Shown: positions 25,258 through 34,895, counted from the first letter of the stretch. The stretch: 64,000 nt of DNA from Oscillospiraceae bacterium (GCA_015064155.1 SVST01000010.1:1-64000), one strand, 5' to 3'. Notes: generated from the letters alone by a model not told the origin. Program-made: numbers and translations.

Positions 25258-25881
25258 TCAAACATCGCGGCTTATGTAGTCACAAAAAGATTCCCAATCC
25301 AGCAAATATACGTCGGATGCACAAATTCGATCCCCTGTTCCAAGGCATTCTTTCTTTTTCGTGTCGGAAATTTGCTCCGGCAATTTATCAAAAAGAACGA
25401 TACGAATTTGTGACGAATCATCCCATTTTAAATTTTGCTTGCCAACCTGTTTGACCTCAACAAGCTTGGAAATTGTACCGCCATACGCTTTTATAGAGTT
25501 GAAAACAACTCGATTTGCCCGATAGAATTCCAATCGGTCAACGCGATCAAAATGGTAACGTTGATAGGTTCGTTTTCTTGATAACAGCACCATCTCTACC
25601 ACCTTGTCTTCCCACTGAAAGGTAAGGGTGTAGCGTCCGTGAAAACGGGAAGCCCACGGTAAGAATCTCGTTTGCTTCAGTGTGATATTGTTCCGCTTGA
25701 GCATTTTTTTCGTTTTTGTCATAAAGAAAATGTATTTGAACAAACGAACCAAAATCACCAGAAAAATCAACGAAAGGATCAAAATCAAAAGCGGCTTATT
25801 GCGAATTTCGGAGGTTGAATTCGCGGGCAAAAACATTAAAAGCGCAACAAACGTCAACAAAAAGTATACAAAATATTTCAT
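25258..25881 (-). CDS. Membrane-anchored protein of unknown function
   Basis: A 207-residue protein with two hydrophobic segments near the N-terminus (about 3-20 and 31-52) and a soluble C-terminal part of about 150 residues with several charged, beta-rich stretches such as YTLTFQWEDKVVEMVLLSRKRTYQRYHFDRVD. No family is recognised. It is the last gene of a three-gene minus-strand operon with an XRE/TPR regulator and another membrane protein. Only a small gap (41 bp) separates it from the regulator. Confidence 0.65.
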   Translation of the reverse strand: MKYFVYFLLTFVALLMFLPANSTSEIRNKPLLILILSLIFLVILVRLFKYIFFMTKTKKMLKRNNITLKQTRFLPWASRFHGRYTLTFQWEDKVVEMVLLSRKRTYQRYHFDRVDRLEFYRANRVVFNSIKAYGGTISKLVEVKQVGKQNLKWDDSSQIRIVLFDKLPEQISDTKKKECLGTGDRICASDVYLLDWESFCDYISRDV

Positions 25882-25922
25882 TTTTGCTCCCTATAGTTTT
25901 TGGGTTTGAATTACTTGCCAAT

Positions 25923-26996
25923 TCAGGGCTTTGTATTTTGCGAGGCAACATAGTCATTGTACCGCTTTTGCAGATCCAAAAGAATCGGTCGAAATTCACC
26001 CAGTTCGTCAATCTCTATCGTCTGTTGCAAGAAATTTTGGCACAGCTGCTCGGTAGAAACCGCATTGGCAGGCGTTGTGGTATATAAAAGCTTGGATTGA
26101 TTGGAATGTTCGGAAGCAATCATATGCCGTTCGAGCATACATACAATGCGGTGAACGTATTCTTCCGCCTTGTCCCTCTGCCCCATCTGCTCGTACAATA
26201 CCGCGATTTTCAGATAATCGCAAAGCAAAGGGGGATCATAAAAGCCCGCATATTTGCCGTCCAAAATAGTTTCGTACAAAGCAGCTGCCTTCAAATAATA
26301 GAAGAGCTTTTCCTTTGGCAACATATCGGGTAAAATCAACTGCCGAATGGAGCATTCCACAAGATCTGTTGCATAAATCATATTCCGCAACAATTGCGTG
26401 CGGTACGCGTCCCCATCCATAACGAAGCTTGCATACACCTCACGGCTATGGCGCAGCTGAGGCAGCTTTTGGTAATAATACTTCCCTTTTTCCTTGATTT
26501 TCGGATCGTCTGCCTCGGAACAAATCTGGAGCATGATTCGATAAATTTCATTTCGAATATCGTCGTTCGGGCAACATTTCTCCGCCCGTTCGGCAAGTGA
26601 AATCATTTTTTCCACGCGTCCGTTGTCGTAAAGCTTCTTGCGAAAGACGTGAATCATCACATCGGGATAATTCTTATAGGTGGTTGGATTCAGATCGATT
26701 TCCTCAATCCATGCGTTATATACACCAATCCAGTCTTTCTTTTCATGCAAGCCATGGAGCTTGGCTTCAAATTCACGCCGATGGTCGATTCCCCATGCAA
26801 ATCCCATATCAAACAGAAAATCAATGGAGCATTTGAAAAGCAAGGCGATTTTCGGCAACAGATTGATGTCGGGGGACAGCAATCCACGTTCCCACTTGGA
26901 AACCGTTTGCGAGGACACACCAAGAGCTTCGGCGACAGCCTCTTGCGTCATATTTCGATCCGTACGCAGTTGTTTCAGTTTATGTTTTAATTCCAT
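25923..26996 (-). CDS. XRE-family regulator with C-terminal TPR-like helices
   Basis: A 357-residue protein. The N-terminal helix-turn-helix (about 1-65) has MTQEAVAEALGVSSQTVSKWERG, a typical Cro/CI type, ending SIDFLFDMG. The rest is alpha-helical and TPR-like, including YYYQKLPQLRHSREVYASFV and KAEEYVHRIVCMLERH. Such proteins often sense a small molecule or peptide. It follows a membrane protein gene by 7 bp and precedes another, so all three probably act together in sensing or response at the membrane. AraC or sigma features are absent. Confidence 0.82.
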   Translation of the reverse strand: MELKHKLKQLRTDRNMTQEAVAEALGVSSQTVSKWERGLLSPDINLLPKIALLFKCSIDFLFDMGFAWGIDHRREFEAKLHGLHEKKDWIGVYNAWIEEIDLNPTTYKNYPDVMIHVFRKKLYDNGRVEKMISLAERAEKCCPNDDIRNEIYRIMLQICSEADDPKIKEKGKYYYQKLPQLRHSREVYASFVMDGDAYRTQLLRNMIYATDLVECSIRQLILPDMLPKEKLFYYLKAAALYETILDGKYAGFYDPPLLCDYLKIAVLYEQMGQRDKAEEYVHRIVCMLERHMIASEHSNQSKLLYTTTPANAVSTEQLCQNFLQQTIEIDELGEFRPILLDLQKRYNDYVASQNTKP

Positions 26997-27003
26997 ACTC
27001 GTC

Positions 27004-27540
27004 TTACCCTCTGTCTTTTTCCCAATAATCCAACTTCTTTTTTCGGTAAATCAAAAGAAACACCACATACGAAACACAATCAAGCACTGCACTCAAAGCA
27101 TATCCGAGAAACGGAATCTTGATCACAGAATCAAAAATACAAATCGGGGCAAATAATAGCGTTACGGGAAATGCAGCACTTTTATCAAATAGCAGTCCAT
27201 AAAGCAAATTCAAAGCAAAGCAGGTCAAGGCAATTCCGACAATCGTAATAAGGGTTCTCGATTCGCGTTTGATAACCAGTTGAAAATCACGTTGAACCGA
27301 TTCATACGCCTGCTCCCGATAATCCGAAAGCACCTCTTCCTCTCCAACCGACTTTCTGATTTTTGACGTATACAATAAGAAAAAACCAAAAGCGGCTGTT
27401 GTCATAAAACAAACCAAAAACAATTTTAACGTCGGATTTTTCAGCGCATTCAAAATGGCTCCCCAAAATGCATACAGTGCAATATAAGCAACCATGGTAA
27501 TACAGGAAGCAACCGTGATGTTCAAAAACGTACGTTTCAT
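27004..27540 (-). CDS. Four-to-five-helix membrane protein of unknown function
   Basis: A 178-residue protein with hydrophobic helices at about 7-28, 36-56, 95-115, 122-140 and 148-165, and a charged loop YREQAYESVQRDFQ between them. No family is recognised. ATG 27540 has GGAGGGG 4-5 bp upstream, so the ORF start at 27570 is not used. It is first in the operon and has a good promoter. The XRE/TPR regulator is 7 bp downstream, which suggests coupled translation. Confidence 0.65.
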   Translation of the reverse strand: MKRTFLNITVASCITMVAYIALYAFWGAILNALKNPTLKLFLVCFMTTAAFGFFLLYTSKIRKSVGEEEVLSDYREQAYESVQRDFQLVIKRESRTLITIVGIALTCFALNLLYGLLFDKSAAFPVTLLFAPICIFDSVIKIPFLGYALSAVLDCVSYVVFLLIYRKKKLDYWEKDRG

Positions 27541-27574
27541 AGCCCCTCCAAGTCCGTTTTTTATGAGCAAAATG

Positions 27575-27603
27575 ATTATACCATAAAAAATTTCTGTTGT
27601 AAA
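27575..27603 (-). promoter_or_regulatory. Promoter of the membrane protein-XRE operon
   Basis: Minus strand TTTACA (27603-27598), 17-bp spacer, TATAAT (27580-27575). Confidence 0.78.
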
Positions 27604-27667
27604 CAGACAGAACGGCTTGTAATAGTGTCCATTTTATATCAATCGGACCCGCAAAAGCGAGTATTTG

Positions 27668-27713
27668 ATAAAAAAGCAAGGGAAGCACAGACGAAACCGC
27701 CAGTGCCTTCCCT
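27668..27713 (-). terminator. Terminator after the peroxiredoxin gene
   Basis: On the minus strand GGGAAGGCACTGG pairs with the complementary CTGTGCTTCCC, then TTGCTTTTTTA follows. It ends the capsule-adjacent minus-strand transcript and separates it from the XRE operon. Confidence 0.7.
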
Positions 27714-27734
27714 CCTTTTATTCGCCATTTACGT

Positions 27735-28187
27735 TCACAGCTCCGCAAGAATCTCTGCCGCATTGGTATCGGGCTTGACCTTTGGCATGATTTTTTCGAT
27801 CATACCGTCCTTATCAATCAGAAACGTGGTGCGGACCACGCCCATGCTCACCTTGCCGTACAGCTTTTTCTCCTGCCATACACCGTAAGCGTTTATTGCC
27901 TGCAGCTCGGGATCGGACAGCAACACAAAGGGAAGCCCATATTTCTCTGCAAATTTCGTATGCGACGCGACGCTGTCGCGGCTGATTCCGATCACGGCAA
28001 CCCCACGCTTTTGAAACTCGCCATACGCGCCGGCAAATGCACACGCCTGTCGGGTACAGCCGGGGGTATTGTCCTTGGGGTAAAAATACAGAACCACGCG
28101 CTTCCCCAAAAAATCCGAAAGCGAAACCGCTTTCCCGTTTTGGTCAAGCAACGTAAAATTCGGGGCTTGCATACCGATTTGCAGCAT
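27735..28187 (-). CDS. bcp: Peroxiredoxin (BCP/PrxQ type)
   Basis: A 150-residue thiol peroxidase that reduces hydroperoxides. MQAPNFTLLDQNG opens the AhpC/TSA fold, and the peroxidatic Cys lies in TPGCTRQACAFA (about 42-53), with a second Cys five residues later as in atypical 2-Cys PrxQ/BCP. VIGISRDSVASHTKFAEKYGLPF is also typical. ATG 28187 with AAAGGAG upstream is used rather than 28208. It lies 17 bp after ugd and is probably read with the end of the capsule operon. Confidence 0.9.
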   Translation of the reverse strand: MLQIGMQAPNFTLLDQNGKAVSLSDFLGKRVVLYFYPKDNTPGCTRQACAFAGAYGEFQKRGVAVIGISRDSVASHTKFAEKYGLPFVLLSDPELQAINAYGVWQEKKLYGKVSMGVVRTTFLIDKDGMIEKIMPKVKPDTNAAEILAEL

Positions 28188-28204
28188 GGTAATCTCCTTT
28201 AAAA

Positions 28205-29389
28205 TCAATCTCTGAAATACAGATCGCGCGTGTAAACCTTGTCAAGCACGTCGGCAATATCGTCGTGGTAGCGGTTGGCAAGAATCACGTCGGAGATCCG
28301 CTTGAATTCGTCCAGATCGCGAATCACACGGCTGTTGAAAAACGCAGCATCCTTCATGGTAGGCTCGTAAACCACCACCTCAATGCCCTTTGCCTTAATC
28401 CGCTTCATAACGCCCTGGATCGAGGATTGACGGAAATTGTCGGATCCCGCCTTCATGGTCAAACGGTATACACCGACAACCGTTGGCTTTTTGGCAATGA
28501 TCTGATCGGCAATGAAATCCTTACGCGTACTGTTCGCGTCCACGATTGCGGAAATAATGTTCTGCGGAACGTCGTTATAATTGGCAAGCAGCTGCTTGGT
28601 ATCCTTGGGAAGACAGTAGCCTCCGTAGCCAAAGGACGGATTGTTGTAGTGCGTACCGATACGGGGATCCAATCCCACACCCTCGATAATCGATTTGGTA
28701 TCCAATCCGCGCACCGCAGCATAGGTGTCCAGCTCATTAAAGAAAGACACGCGCAAGGCAAGATAGGTATTGGCAAACAGCTTTACCGCCTCCGCCTCGG
28801 TGGGATTCATATACCGAACCTCAATCTCGTCCTTTTGCGCACCCGCCATCAACAGTCCCGCAAAGGTCTGTGCCGCCTTTTGAAGTCTTGCGTTTCTCAC
28901 GGGAACGCCCACGATGATACGGCTGGGATAGAGGTTGTCGTAAAGAGCTCTGCCCTCGCGCAAAAACTCGGGGCTGAACAGAATATTGTCACAACAGAAC
29001 GACTCTCTCGTTTTCTCGGTAAATCCAACGGGAACCGTGGATTTGATGATGATCACGGCATCGGGATTGACCTCGATCACCTGCTTAATCACCGCTTCTA
29101 CCGACGAGGTATCAAAATAATTTTTGGACGGATCGTAATTGGTGGGAGTTGCCACGATCACGAACTCGGCATCCCGATACGCCGATTCCGCGTCGGTGGT
29201 AGCAACCAATCTCAGCTCCTTCTCAGCCAAAAATTCGGAAATCTCCTTGTCCACGATAGGCGATTGCCGCCGATTGATTTTTTCCACCTTTTCGGGCACG
29301 ATGTCCACTGCGGTTACGTCGTTTTTCTGTGCCAATAAAACGGCCATGGATAATCCCACGTAACCGGTTCCTGCAACTGCTATTTTCAT
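28205..29389 (-). CDS. ugd: UDP-glucose 6-dehydrogenase
   Basis: A 394-residue NAD-dependent enzyme that makes UDP-glucuronate. The Rossmann motif is [32 protein letters not shown] marks the middle, and [12 protein letters not shown] (about 251-262) holds the catalytic Cys and Lys. Its length is that of the short bacterial form. It is last in the capsule locus and feeds UDP-GlcA to the 4-epimerase encoded upstream. Confidence 0.93.
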   Translation of the reverse strand: MKIAVAGTGYVGLSMAVLLAQKNDVTAVDIVPEKVEKINRRQSPIVDKEISEFLAEKELRLVATTDAESAYRDAEFVIVATPTNYDPSKNYFDTSSVEAVIKQVIEVNPDAVIIIKSTVPVGFTEKTRESFCCDNILFSPEFLREGRALYDNLYPSRIIVGVPVRNARLQKAAQTFAGLLMAGAQKDEIEVRYMNPTEAEAVKLFANTYLALRVSFFNELDTYAAVRGLDTKSIIEGVGLDPRIGTHYNNPSFGYGGYCLPKDTKQLLANYNDVPQNIISAIVDANSTRKDFIADQIIAKKPTVVGVYRLTMKAGSDNFRQSSIQGVMKRIKAKGIEVVVYEPTMKDAAFFNSRVIRDLDEFKRISDVILANRYHDDIADVLDKVYTRDLYFRD

Positions 29390-29538
29390 AATTTTCTCCT
29401 TACTGAATACATTGATTTTTATCGCGACACGGACTCGGCACGCAACCCTTTCCGCACACGATCGGATTTAAAAGATGAAAAAACAGACTGTCCCTACGAG
29501 GTGTTCTCCATGGCAACAGAGCGTTTCGTTCAAACGTC

Positions 29539-30615
29539 TTATTTGGTTTGGTAAAAATCGTGATACCACTCGGCAAAGCGGCGCAACCCTTCGCGCAAGG
29601 TGGTACAGGGCTTGAAGCCGAAGTCACGCTCCAGGGCGGAGGTATCGGCATAGGTAATCGGAACGTCACCCGCCTGCATCGGAACCAGCTCCTTGTGCGC
29701 CTCGAAATCATAGTCCTCGGGCAACACCTTGGCGCGGATCAGCTCCTGCTGTAAAATATCCACGAAATCCAAAAGATTCTCGGGGCTGTTGTTACCGATG
29801 TTGTAAACGCGGTACGGAGGTATGGGAAGCCCGTCCTCGCCGTTCTCCTTTTTTGGCGCATTCTGCATCACGTGCATCACGCCGGTCACGATATCGTCAA
29901 CGTATGTGAAGTCGCGCTTGCAGTTTCCGAAATTGAAGATCTTGATGGTTTCTCCCTTGAGTAGCTTATTGGTAAACCCAAAATATGCCATATCGGGGCG
30001 TCCCGCAGGACCGTAAACCGTAAAGAAGCGCAAGCCCGTAGACGGAATATTATAAAGCTTGGAATAGGCATGTGCCATCAGCTCGTTGCTCTTTTTGGTT
30101 GCCGCGTACAAGGAAACGGGATTGTCCACCTTATCGTCGGTGGAATACGGGATCTTCTTGTTGGTACCGTACACGCTCGACGACGAAGCATACACCAAAT
30201 GCTCCACGGGATTGTTGCGGCAGCACTCCAAAATATTATAAAATCCGATCAGGTTGGATTCGATATACACGTCGGGATTGGTGATCGAATAGCGAACGCC
30301 CGCCTGTGCCGCCAGGTTGACAACCACAGAAAAGCCGTATTCGGAGAACAGCCCGTCAAGCAGCGGCTTATCGGCAATGTTGCCCTTGACAAAGGTCCAT
30401 TCAGACGCGGGGTGCTCCTTGGCAAGACGCTCGATCTCGCCAAGACGGTATTCCTTAATGGCGGGATCGTAGTAATCGTTCATATTATCGATACCAACGA
30501 TATGAATCGGTTCAACCGAGCGCAGCAGCTCCCGCACCAAATTAGAACCGATAAATCCCGCGGCTCCGGTTACCAAAACCGTTTTATTCTGCAAATTCAC
30601 GTTCGGTGTCAGCAT
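29539..30615 (-). CDS. UDP-glucuronate 4-epimerase (LpsL type)
   Basis: A 358-residue short-chain dehydrogenase-fold epimerase that interconverts UDP-GlcA and UDP-GalA. VTGAAGFIGSNLV is the NAD-binding motif, YASSSSVYG and YAATKKSNELMAH the catalytic Ser/Tyr/Lys region, and FFTVYGPAGRPDMAYFGF is the stretch typical of uronate epimerases (R-P-D-M). The start codon overlaps the end of the preceding nucleotidyltransferase gene by 7 bp, so translation is coupled. The 29390-29538 interval downstream holds nothing I can identify. Confidence 0.87.
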   Translation of the reverse strand: MLTPNVNLQNKTVLVTGAAGFIGSNLVRELLRSVEPIHIVGIDNMNDYYDPAIKEYRLGEIERLAKEHPASEWTFVKGNIADKPLLDGLFSEYGFSVVVNLAAQAGVRYSITNPDVYIESNLIGFYNILECCRNNPVEHLVYASSSSVYGTNKKIPYSTDDKVDNPVSLYAATKKSNELMAHAYSKLYNIPSTGLRFFTVYGPAGRPDMAYFGFTNKLLKGETIKIFNFGNCKRDFTYVDDIVTGVMHVMQNAPKKENGEDGLPIPPYRVYNIGNNSPENLLDFVDILQQELIRAKVLPEDYDFEAHKELVPMQAGDVPITYADTSALERDFGFKPCTTLREGLRRFAEWYHDFYQTK

Positions 30616-31343
30616 ATTCCACGATACTCCTTCTGTACTTTTTCGTAGCTTTCCAAATTGCCGATATCATAGCGACTTCCCGGCATCTCCATGGCGTGCA
30701 CCACGGTCTGCTTACAAAGCCACGCGATATAACTGCCCGGGGCATCCACACCGCAGCCGCACTCGATTCCCTTTTGCACGAGTTTTGCATCCTCGCGCGT
30801 GTAGAAATAGAACGGAGGACATGCCCAATGTGTTGCGGGAGTGGGCGACTTTTCGGTCATTTCAAGCACCTTGTCGTTCTCATCAACGGTAACGACACCG
30901 CACTTCAAAAGACGCTGATCGCTCGGCTCGTAGTAACGCATCACGCAAGAGGTTTTCTTTTCCTGCGCATAGCGAATAAAGGAGGTCAGACTGAAATCAA
31001 GCAGATTATCACCCGCGATCACCAACAGCTCGTCATCCAAGCCAAGGCTGTCGATCGCAAACTGAATATCCTTCACAGCCCCCAAACGCGTTTCGTTGCT
31101 GGAGGTTCCATCATCAATTACAGTCAATTTTTTCGTGCTTTTTGCAGCCCATGCATCGAAATGATGCGCAAACTTATGGTTGGAGATCACGATATATTCA
31201 TCAATTGCGCCCAGCGTATCGATATCGTCAATCAACCAATCGAGAATGGTCTTTCCCTGCACCGTGAGCAAGGGCTTGGGGAAATTTTCGGTCAAGGGGT
31301 ACAAGCGGGTCGCATAGCCCGCCGCCAAAATCAAACATTTCAT
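30609..31343 (-). CDS. Sugar-1-phosphate nucleotidyltransferase
   Basis: A 244-residue NTP-transferase. The N-terminus has the nucleotide-binding signature LAAGYATRLYPLTENFPKPLL, followed by a GKTILDWLID acceptor region and VIAGDNLLDF with the metal-binding Asp. Such enzymes join a sugar-1-phosphate to a nucleoside triphosphate. Its start overlaps the GHMP kinase stop in ATGA, so kinase product and this substrate are likely the same compound. I infer UTP plus galacturonate-1-phosphate (or GlcA-1-P), not proven. Confidence 0.85.
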   Translation of the reverse strand: MKCLILAAGYATRLYPLTENFPKPLLTVQGKTILDWLIDDIDTLGAIDEYIVISNHKFAHHFDAWAAKSTKKLTVIDDGTSSNETRLGAVKDIQFAIDSLGLDDELLVIAGDNLLDFSLTSFIRYAQEKKTSCVMRYYEPSDQRLLKCGVVTVDENDKVLEMTEKSPTPATHWACPPFYFYTREDAKLVQKGIECGCGVDAPGSYIAWLCKQTVVHAMEMPGSRYDIGNLESYEKVQKEYRGIC

Positions 31344-32515
31344 AGCTTTACTCCATCCGCGCTCCGACAAATATATGCCGAGTATTTTCCCTCTAATTGA
31401 GGGAATTTTTTCAAATATGCAGCCTTAACCTTGGCACAGATCTCCTCCTCATAATCGGGATCGATCAATGCCATACAGCAGCCCTTAAAGCCGGCTCCCG
31501 AGAAACGTCCGCCATAGATACCCTTGGTTTCGGTCATGATCTCGTACAACGTCTTCAGCTCGGGCGAGCCCGTTTCCCAACTATAGATGGACGAACGACC
31601 GCTTTCAAAGCACAGACGTCCGAAGTCGTCCAAATCACCCCGTCGCCAAGCGGCGGCTCCCGCCTCGACGCGTGCATACTCGGTGTACCAATGCTCTGCA
31701 CGGCGGCGCCAGGGTTCGGGCAACCGACTGCCGTATTCCTCATAGACCTCGCGCGGAACGTCACGGAGATTGGTTTCTTCAAATTTTCCGTAAGGCATCC
31801 CCGCAAAGGCTTTCAGTGCGTATGCCGCAGAACGGCATTCGTCCACGCGCATATTAAACGCAGAGCCTGCAAGTGTGCGCTCCACGCCCGAGAAAAAGAT
31901 GGCAAACTTATACGGCTTCATGCCGGGATTTGTGGGAATCAGCTCGTAGCTGTCATCCAAAAGATCCATGTACAGCAGGTGATCCTTGCGGCAATAAACC
32001 TCACAGCTCTGGTCCAGCTTTCCGCAGGCAACGCCGACGTATTTGTTTTCGGCCTCCTTGGAGATCGTAATCATTTCCGTTGCATCCAGCTTGATACCGT
32101 TCATGTGTGCCAAGGTAGACAAAAACGTAATAATGACAGCCGCAGAGGACGAAAGTCCGCCAATCGGCAATTCGCCGTCAATCACAGCGCAAAGACCCGT
32201 ACGGAGTGGATAGCGCTTATTGAGCGCAATGGTCGCACCGCGCAAATGATCCGCCCAGTCGTTTTCCCTGATCGACGGAGTAGATGCCACGTGCCACTGT
32301 GCGCGCTTCGGAAATTGCAGGGATGAGATCTCAATGACACCGTTCTGCTTAGGTCCGTACGCAATGTGAATTCCCTTGTCGATGGCAAACCCCGTTACTT
32401 TCCCCAACTGATGGTCGCTGTGTGCCCCCAAGGGACAAATGCGGTAGGGGGTGAAGGCTGTGTAGGGGGGAGCTTTTTGGTACTTATTCCGAAACGCTTC
32501 AAAAACTCTTTCCAT
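31340..32515 (-). CDS. GHMP kinase, galacturonokinase/galactokinase-like
   Basis: A 391-residue anomeric kinase. PYRICPLGAHSDHQLG (about 20-35) is the galactokinase-type substrate signature, GELPIGGLSSSAAV (about 110-123) the GHMP ATP loop, and GRFSGAGFKGCC (about 340) motif 3. The ICPLGAH-x-DHQ wording and GAGF-x-GCC resemble the plant galacturonic acid kinases I recall more than bacterial GalK (which has R-x-N-L-I-G-E-H). Cotranslated with a nucleotidyltransferase and a UDP-uronate 4-epimerase, it may salvage free galacturonate or glucuronate. ATG 32515 (MERVFEAF) has GGAG 9 bp upstream and overlaps the capG stop; the ORF start at 32530 is TTG. Confidence 0.78.
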   Translation of the reverse strand: MERVFEAFRNKYQKAPPYTAFTPYRICPLGAHSDHQLGKVTGFAIDKGIHIAYGPKQNGVIEISSLQFPKRAQWHVASTPSIRENDWADHLRGATIALNKRYPLRTGLCAVIDGELPIGGLSSSAAVIITFLSTLAHMNGIKLDATEMITISKEAENKYVGVACGKLDQSCEVYCRKDHLLYMDLLDDSYELIPTNPGMKPYKFAIFFSGVERTLAGSAFNMRVDECRSAAYALKAFAGMPYGKFEETNLRDVPREVYEEYGSRLPEPWRRRAEHWYTEYARVEAGAAAWRRGDLDDFGRLCFESGRSSIYSWETGSPELKTLYEIMTETKGIYGGRFSGAGFKGCCMALIDPDYEEEICAKVKAAYLKKFPQLEGKYSAYICRSADGVKL

Positions 32516-33696
32516 CAGAATTTTCTCCAAACCATTTTGTTAACGACTCCCGTATAGGACTGGATAATTTTAACCACCTTCGTGGAAACCTCCTCCACGT
32601 AAACGGGAACGGGAATCCCGTGATCGCCGTTTTCGTTAAGTGCAATTGCCGTATCAACAGCTTGCAGAAGGCTGTTCTCGTCAATACCTGCCAAAATAAA
32701 GCAAGCCTTGTCCAATGCCTCGGGACGCTCGGTAGAGGTACGAATACAAACTGCAGGGAACGGCTTTCCGATGGACGTAAAGAAGCTGCTTTCCTCGGGA
32801 AGCGTTCCGCTGTCGGAAACCACCGCAAATGCATTCATTTGCAAGCAGTTGTAGTCGTGGAAGCCGAGAGGCTCGTGCTGAATCACACGCTTATCAAGCT
32901 GAAATCCGCTGGCAGCCAACCGGTTACGGCTTCTGGGATGGCAAGAGTACAGAATCGGCATATCGTATTTCTCCGCCATTTTATTGATCGCGGTAAACAA
33001 GCTGGTAAAGTTTTTCTCGGTATCGATATTCTCCTCACGGTGTGCCGAAAGAAGAATATACTTCCCTTTCTCCAATCCCAATCTTTGATGGACGTCACTT
33101 GCCTCAATATCGGCAAGATTATTGGACAGCACCTCTGCCATGGGAGAGCCGGTTACGTAGGTTCTTTCCTTGGGCAGTCCGCACTCGTGCAGATAGCGTC
33201 TTGCATGCTCGGAGTAAGCCAAATTCACGTCACTGATAATATCCACGATACGACGGTTGGTTTCCTCGGGCAAGCACTCGTCCTTGCAGCGGTTGCCCGC
33301 TTCCATGTGAAAAATCGGAATGTGCAGTCTTTTTGCGGCAATCGCAGACAAACAAGAGTTGGTATCACCCAAAATCAACAATGCATCGGGCTTGATCTGA
33401 TTCATCAGCTTATAGGAGCAATTGATAATATTTCCAACCGTTGCGCCCAGATCGTCGCCCACGGCGTCCATATAAACCTCGGGATCGGCAAGCTTCAGAT
33501 CTCTGAAAAACACACCGTTAAGATTATAGTCATAGTTCTGTCCCGTATGTGCCAAGATACAATCAAAATATTTGCGGCACTTGTTAATCACCGCACCGAG
33601 GCGAATGATCTCGGGACGGGTTCCTACAATAATCAAAAGCTTGAGTCTGCCGTCGTTTTTAAAATGCACGTCCGAATAATCCAATTTCATTTCCAT
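32515..33696 (-). CDS. capG: UDP-GlcNAc C2-epimerase of the L-FucNAc pathway
   Basis: A 393-residue epimerase of the WecB fold that would produce UDP-L-FucNAc as the last step after CapE and CapF. IVGTRPEIIRLGAVI begins the catalytic fold, LVHTGQNYDYN-type sequence LAHTGQNYDYN follows, FHMEAGNRCKDECLPEETNRR holds active-site residues and LSAHREENID is conserved. Position after capE and capF, with TAATG and TGATG junctions on both sides, supports FnlC/CapG rather than MnaA. Translation is coupled to both neighbours. Confidence 0.9.
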   Translation of the reverse strand: MEMKLDYSDVHFKNDGRLKLLIIVGTRPEIIRLGAVINKCRKYFDCILAHTGQNYDYNLNGVFFRDLKLADPEVYMDAVGDDLGATVGNIINCSYKLMNQIKPDALLILGDTNSCLSAIAAKRLHIPIFHMEAGNRCKDECLPEETNRRIVDIISDVNLAYSEHARRYLHECGLPKERTYVTGSPMAEVLSNNLADIEASDVHQRLGLEKGKYILLSAHREENIDTEKNFTSLFTAINKMAEKYDMPILYSCHPRSRNRLAASGFQLDKRVIQHEPLGFHDYNCLQMNAFAVVSDSGTLPEESSFFTSIGKPFPAVCIRTSTERPEALDKACFILAGIDENSLLQAVDTAIALNENGDHGIPVPVYVEEVSTKVVKIIQSYTGVVNKMVWRKF

Positions 33697-34895
33697 TATT
33701 CTACCACCTCAAAAAAAGTATCGGGTTTTTGGGGATCAAAGCATTCGTTCGCCCACATGACGGTTACCAAATCCTCGGTATCCGACAAATTGATAATATT
33801 ATGCGTATATCCCGGGAGCATGTGGATTGCCTCGATTTTCTCTCCCGAAACTTCAAAATTCAAAACTTCGTCACTGCCGATCTTCCGCTCCTGAATCAAG
33901 CCGTGACCGCTGACCACAATGAAAAATTCCCACTTGGTATGATGCCAGTGCTGTCCCTTGGTAATCCCCGGCTTGGAAATGTTCACGCTGAACTGTCCGC
34001 ATTTTTCGGTACGGAGCAGCTCGGTAAAGCTACCGCGTGCATCCACGTTCATTTTCAAGGGAAAGATGGTTTTTTCACGGGGCAAATAAGAAAGGTATGT
34101 GCTGTAAAGCTTCTTGGCGAAGCTGTTATACGGAATCTCGGGCATCATCAGTGACGTAGGCTGATCGCGGAAAGACTCCAACAGCGACACGATCTCGCCC
34201 AAGGTCACACGGTGCGTGATCGGGGCCGCGCAATATCTGCCGTCCTCAACCAAAACGGTTTTGATCCCGTCAAACTCACAACGATGCTCACGTCCCTCCA
34301 GGCAAGCGATCATTTCGTCCACCAGATCGTCGATATAGAGCAGCTCCAGCTCTACCGCGGGATCATTAACGGTGATCGGCAGGTCGTTTGCAATATTGTT
34401 ACAGAAGGTGGCAACCGCACTGTTATAATTGGGACGGCACCACTTTCCGAACAGATTGGGGAATCGATATACGTAAACCCTTACACCGCACTCGCAACCA
34501 TAGTCAAATACAAGCTCCTCGCCTGCTTTTTTGCTTCTTCCGTAGTCGCTGTCGTATCTGCCGATGCAGGTTGCCTGAATTGAGGACGAAATCATGACAG
34601 GCGCTTTGTTTCCGTATTTTTTCAGCGTATTCAAAAGCGTGGAAGCAAAGCCAAAATTGCCCTCCATAAATTCACTTGCATTCTGCGGACGATTCACACC
34701 CGCCAAATTGAACACAAAATCGGCTTTTTGGCAGTAGACATCCAGCTCCTCGGGGGTAGAGTCAATATCGTAACAGTAAATCTCGTCAATTGTCAAAGAC
34801 GGGTGCGTTTTGTCTTTCCCATCACGGATACTTTTCAGTGCTTCAGTCAAATTTTTGCCAACGAAGCCCTTAGCCCCGGTAATCAGAATATTCAT
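33696..34895 (-). CDS. capF: Bifunctional SDR-cupin enzyme CapF (UDP-L-FucNAc synthesis)
   Basis: A 399-residue protein with two parts. The N-terminal SDR domain has NILITGAKGFVGKNL and a YGRSKKAGEELVFDYG catalytic segment near residue 135. The C-terminal cupin (about 275-399) has WHHTKWEFFIVVSGHGLI with metal-binding His residues. In Staphylococcus CapF this domain epimerises C3 and the SDR domain reduces the sugar. The start overlaps the capE stop as TAATG. Confidence 0.92.
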   Translation of the reverse strand: MNILITGAKGFVGKNLTEALKSIRDGKDKTHPSLTIDEIYCYDIDSTPEELDVYCQKADFVFNLAGVNRPQNASEFMEGNFGFASTLLNTLKKYGNKAPVMISSSIQATCIGRYDSDYGRSKKAGEELVFDYGCECGVRVYVYRFPNLFGKWCRPNYNSAVATFCNNIANDLPITVNDPAVELELLYIDDLVDEMIACLEGREHRCEFDGIKTVLVEDGRYCAAPITHRVTLGEIVSLLESFRDQPTSLMMPEIPYNSFAKKLYSTYLSYLPREKTIFPLKMNVDARGSFTELLRTEKCGQFSVNISKPGITKGQHWHHTKWEFFIVVSGHGLIQERKIGSDEVLNFEVSGEKIEAIHMLPGYTHNIINLSDTEDLVTVMWANECFDPQKPDTFFEVVE

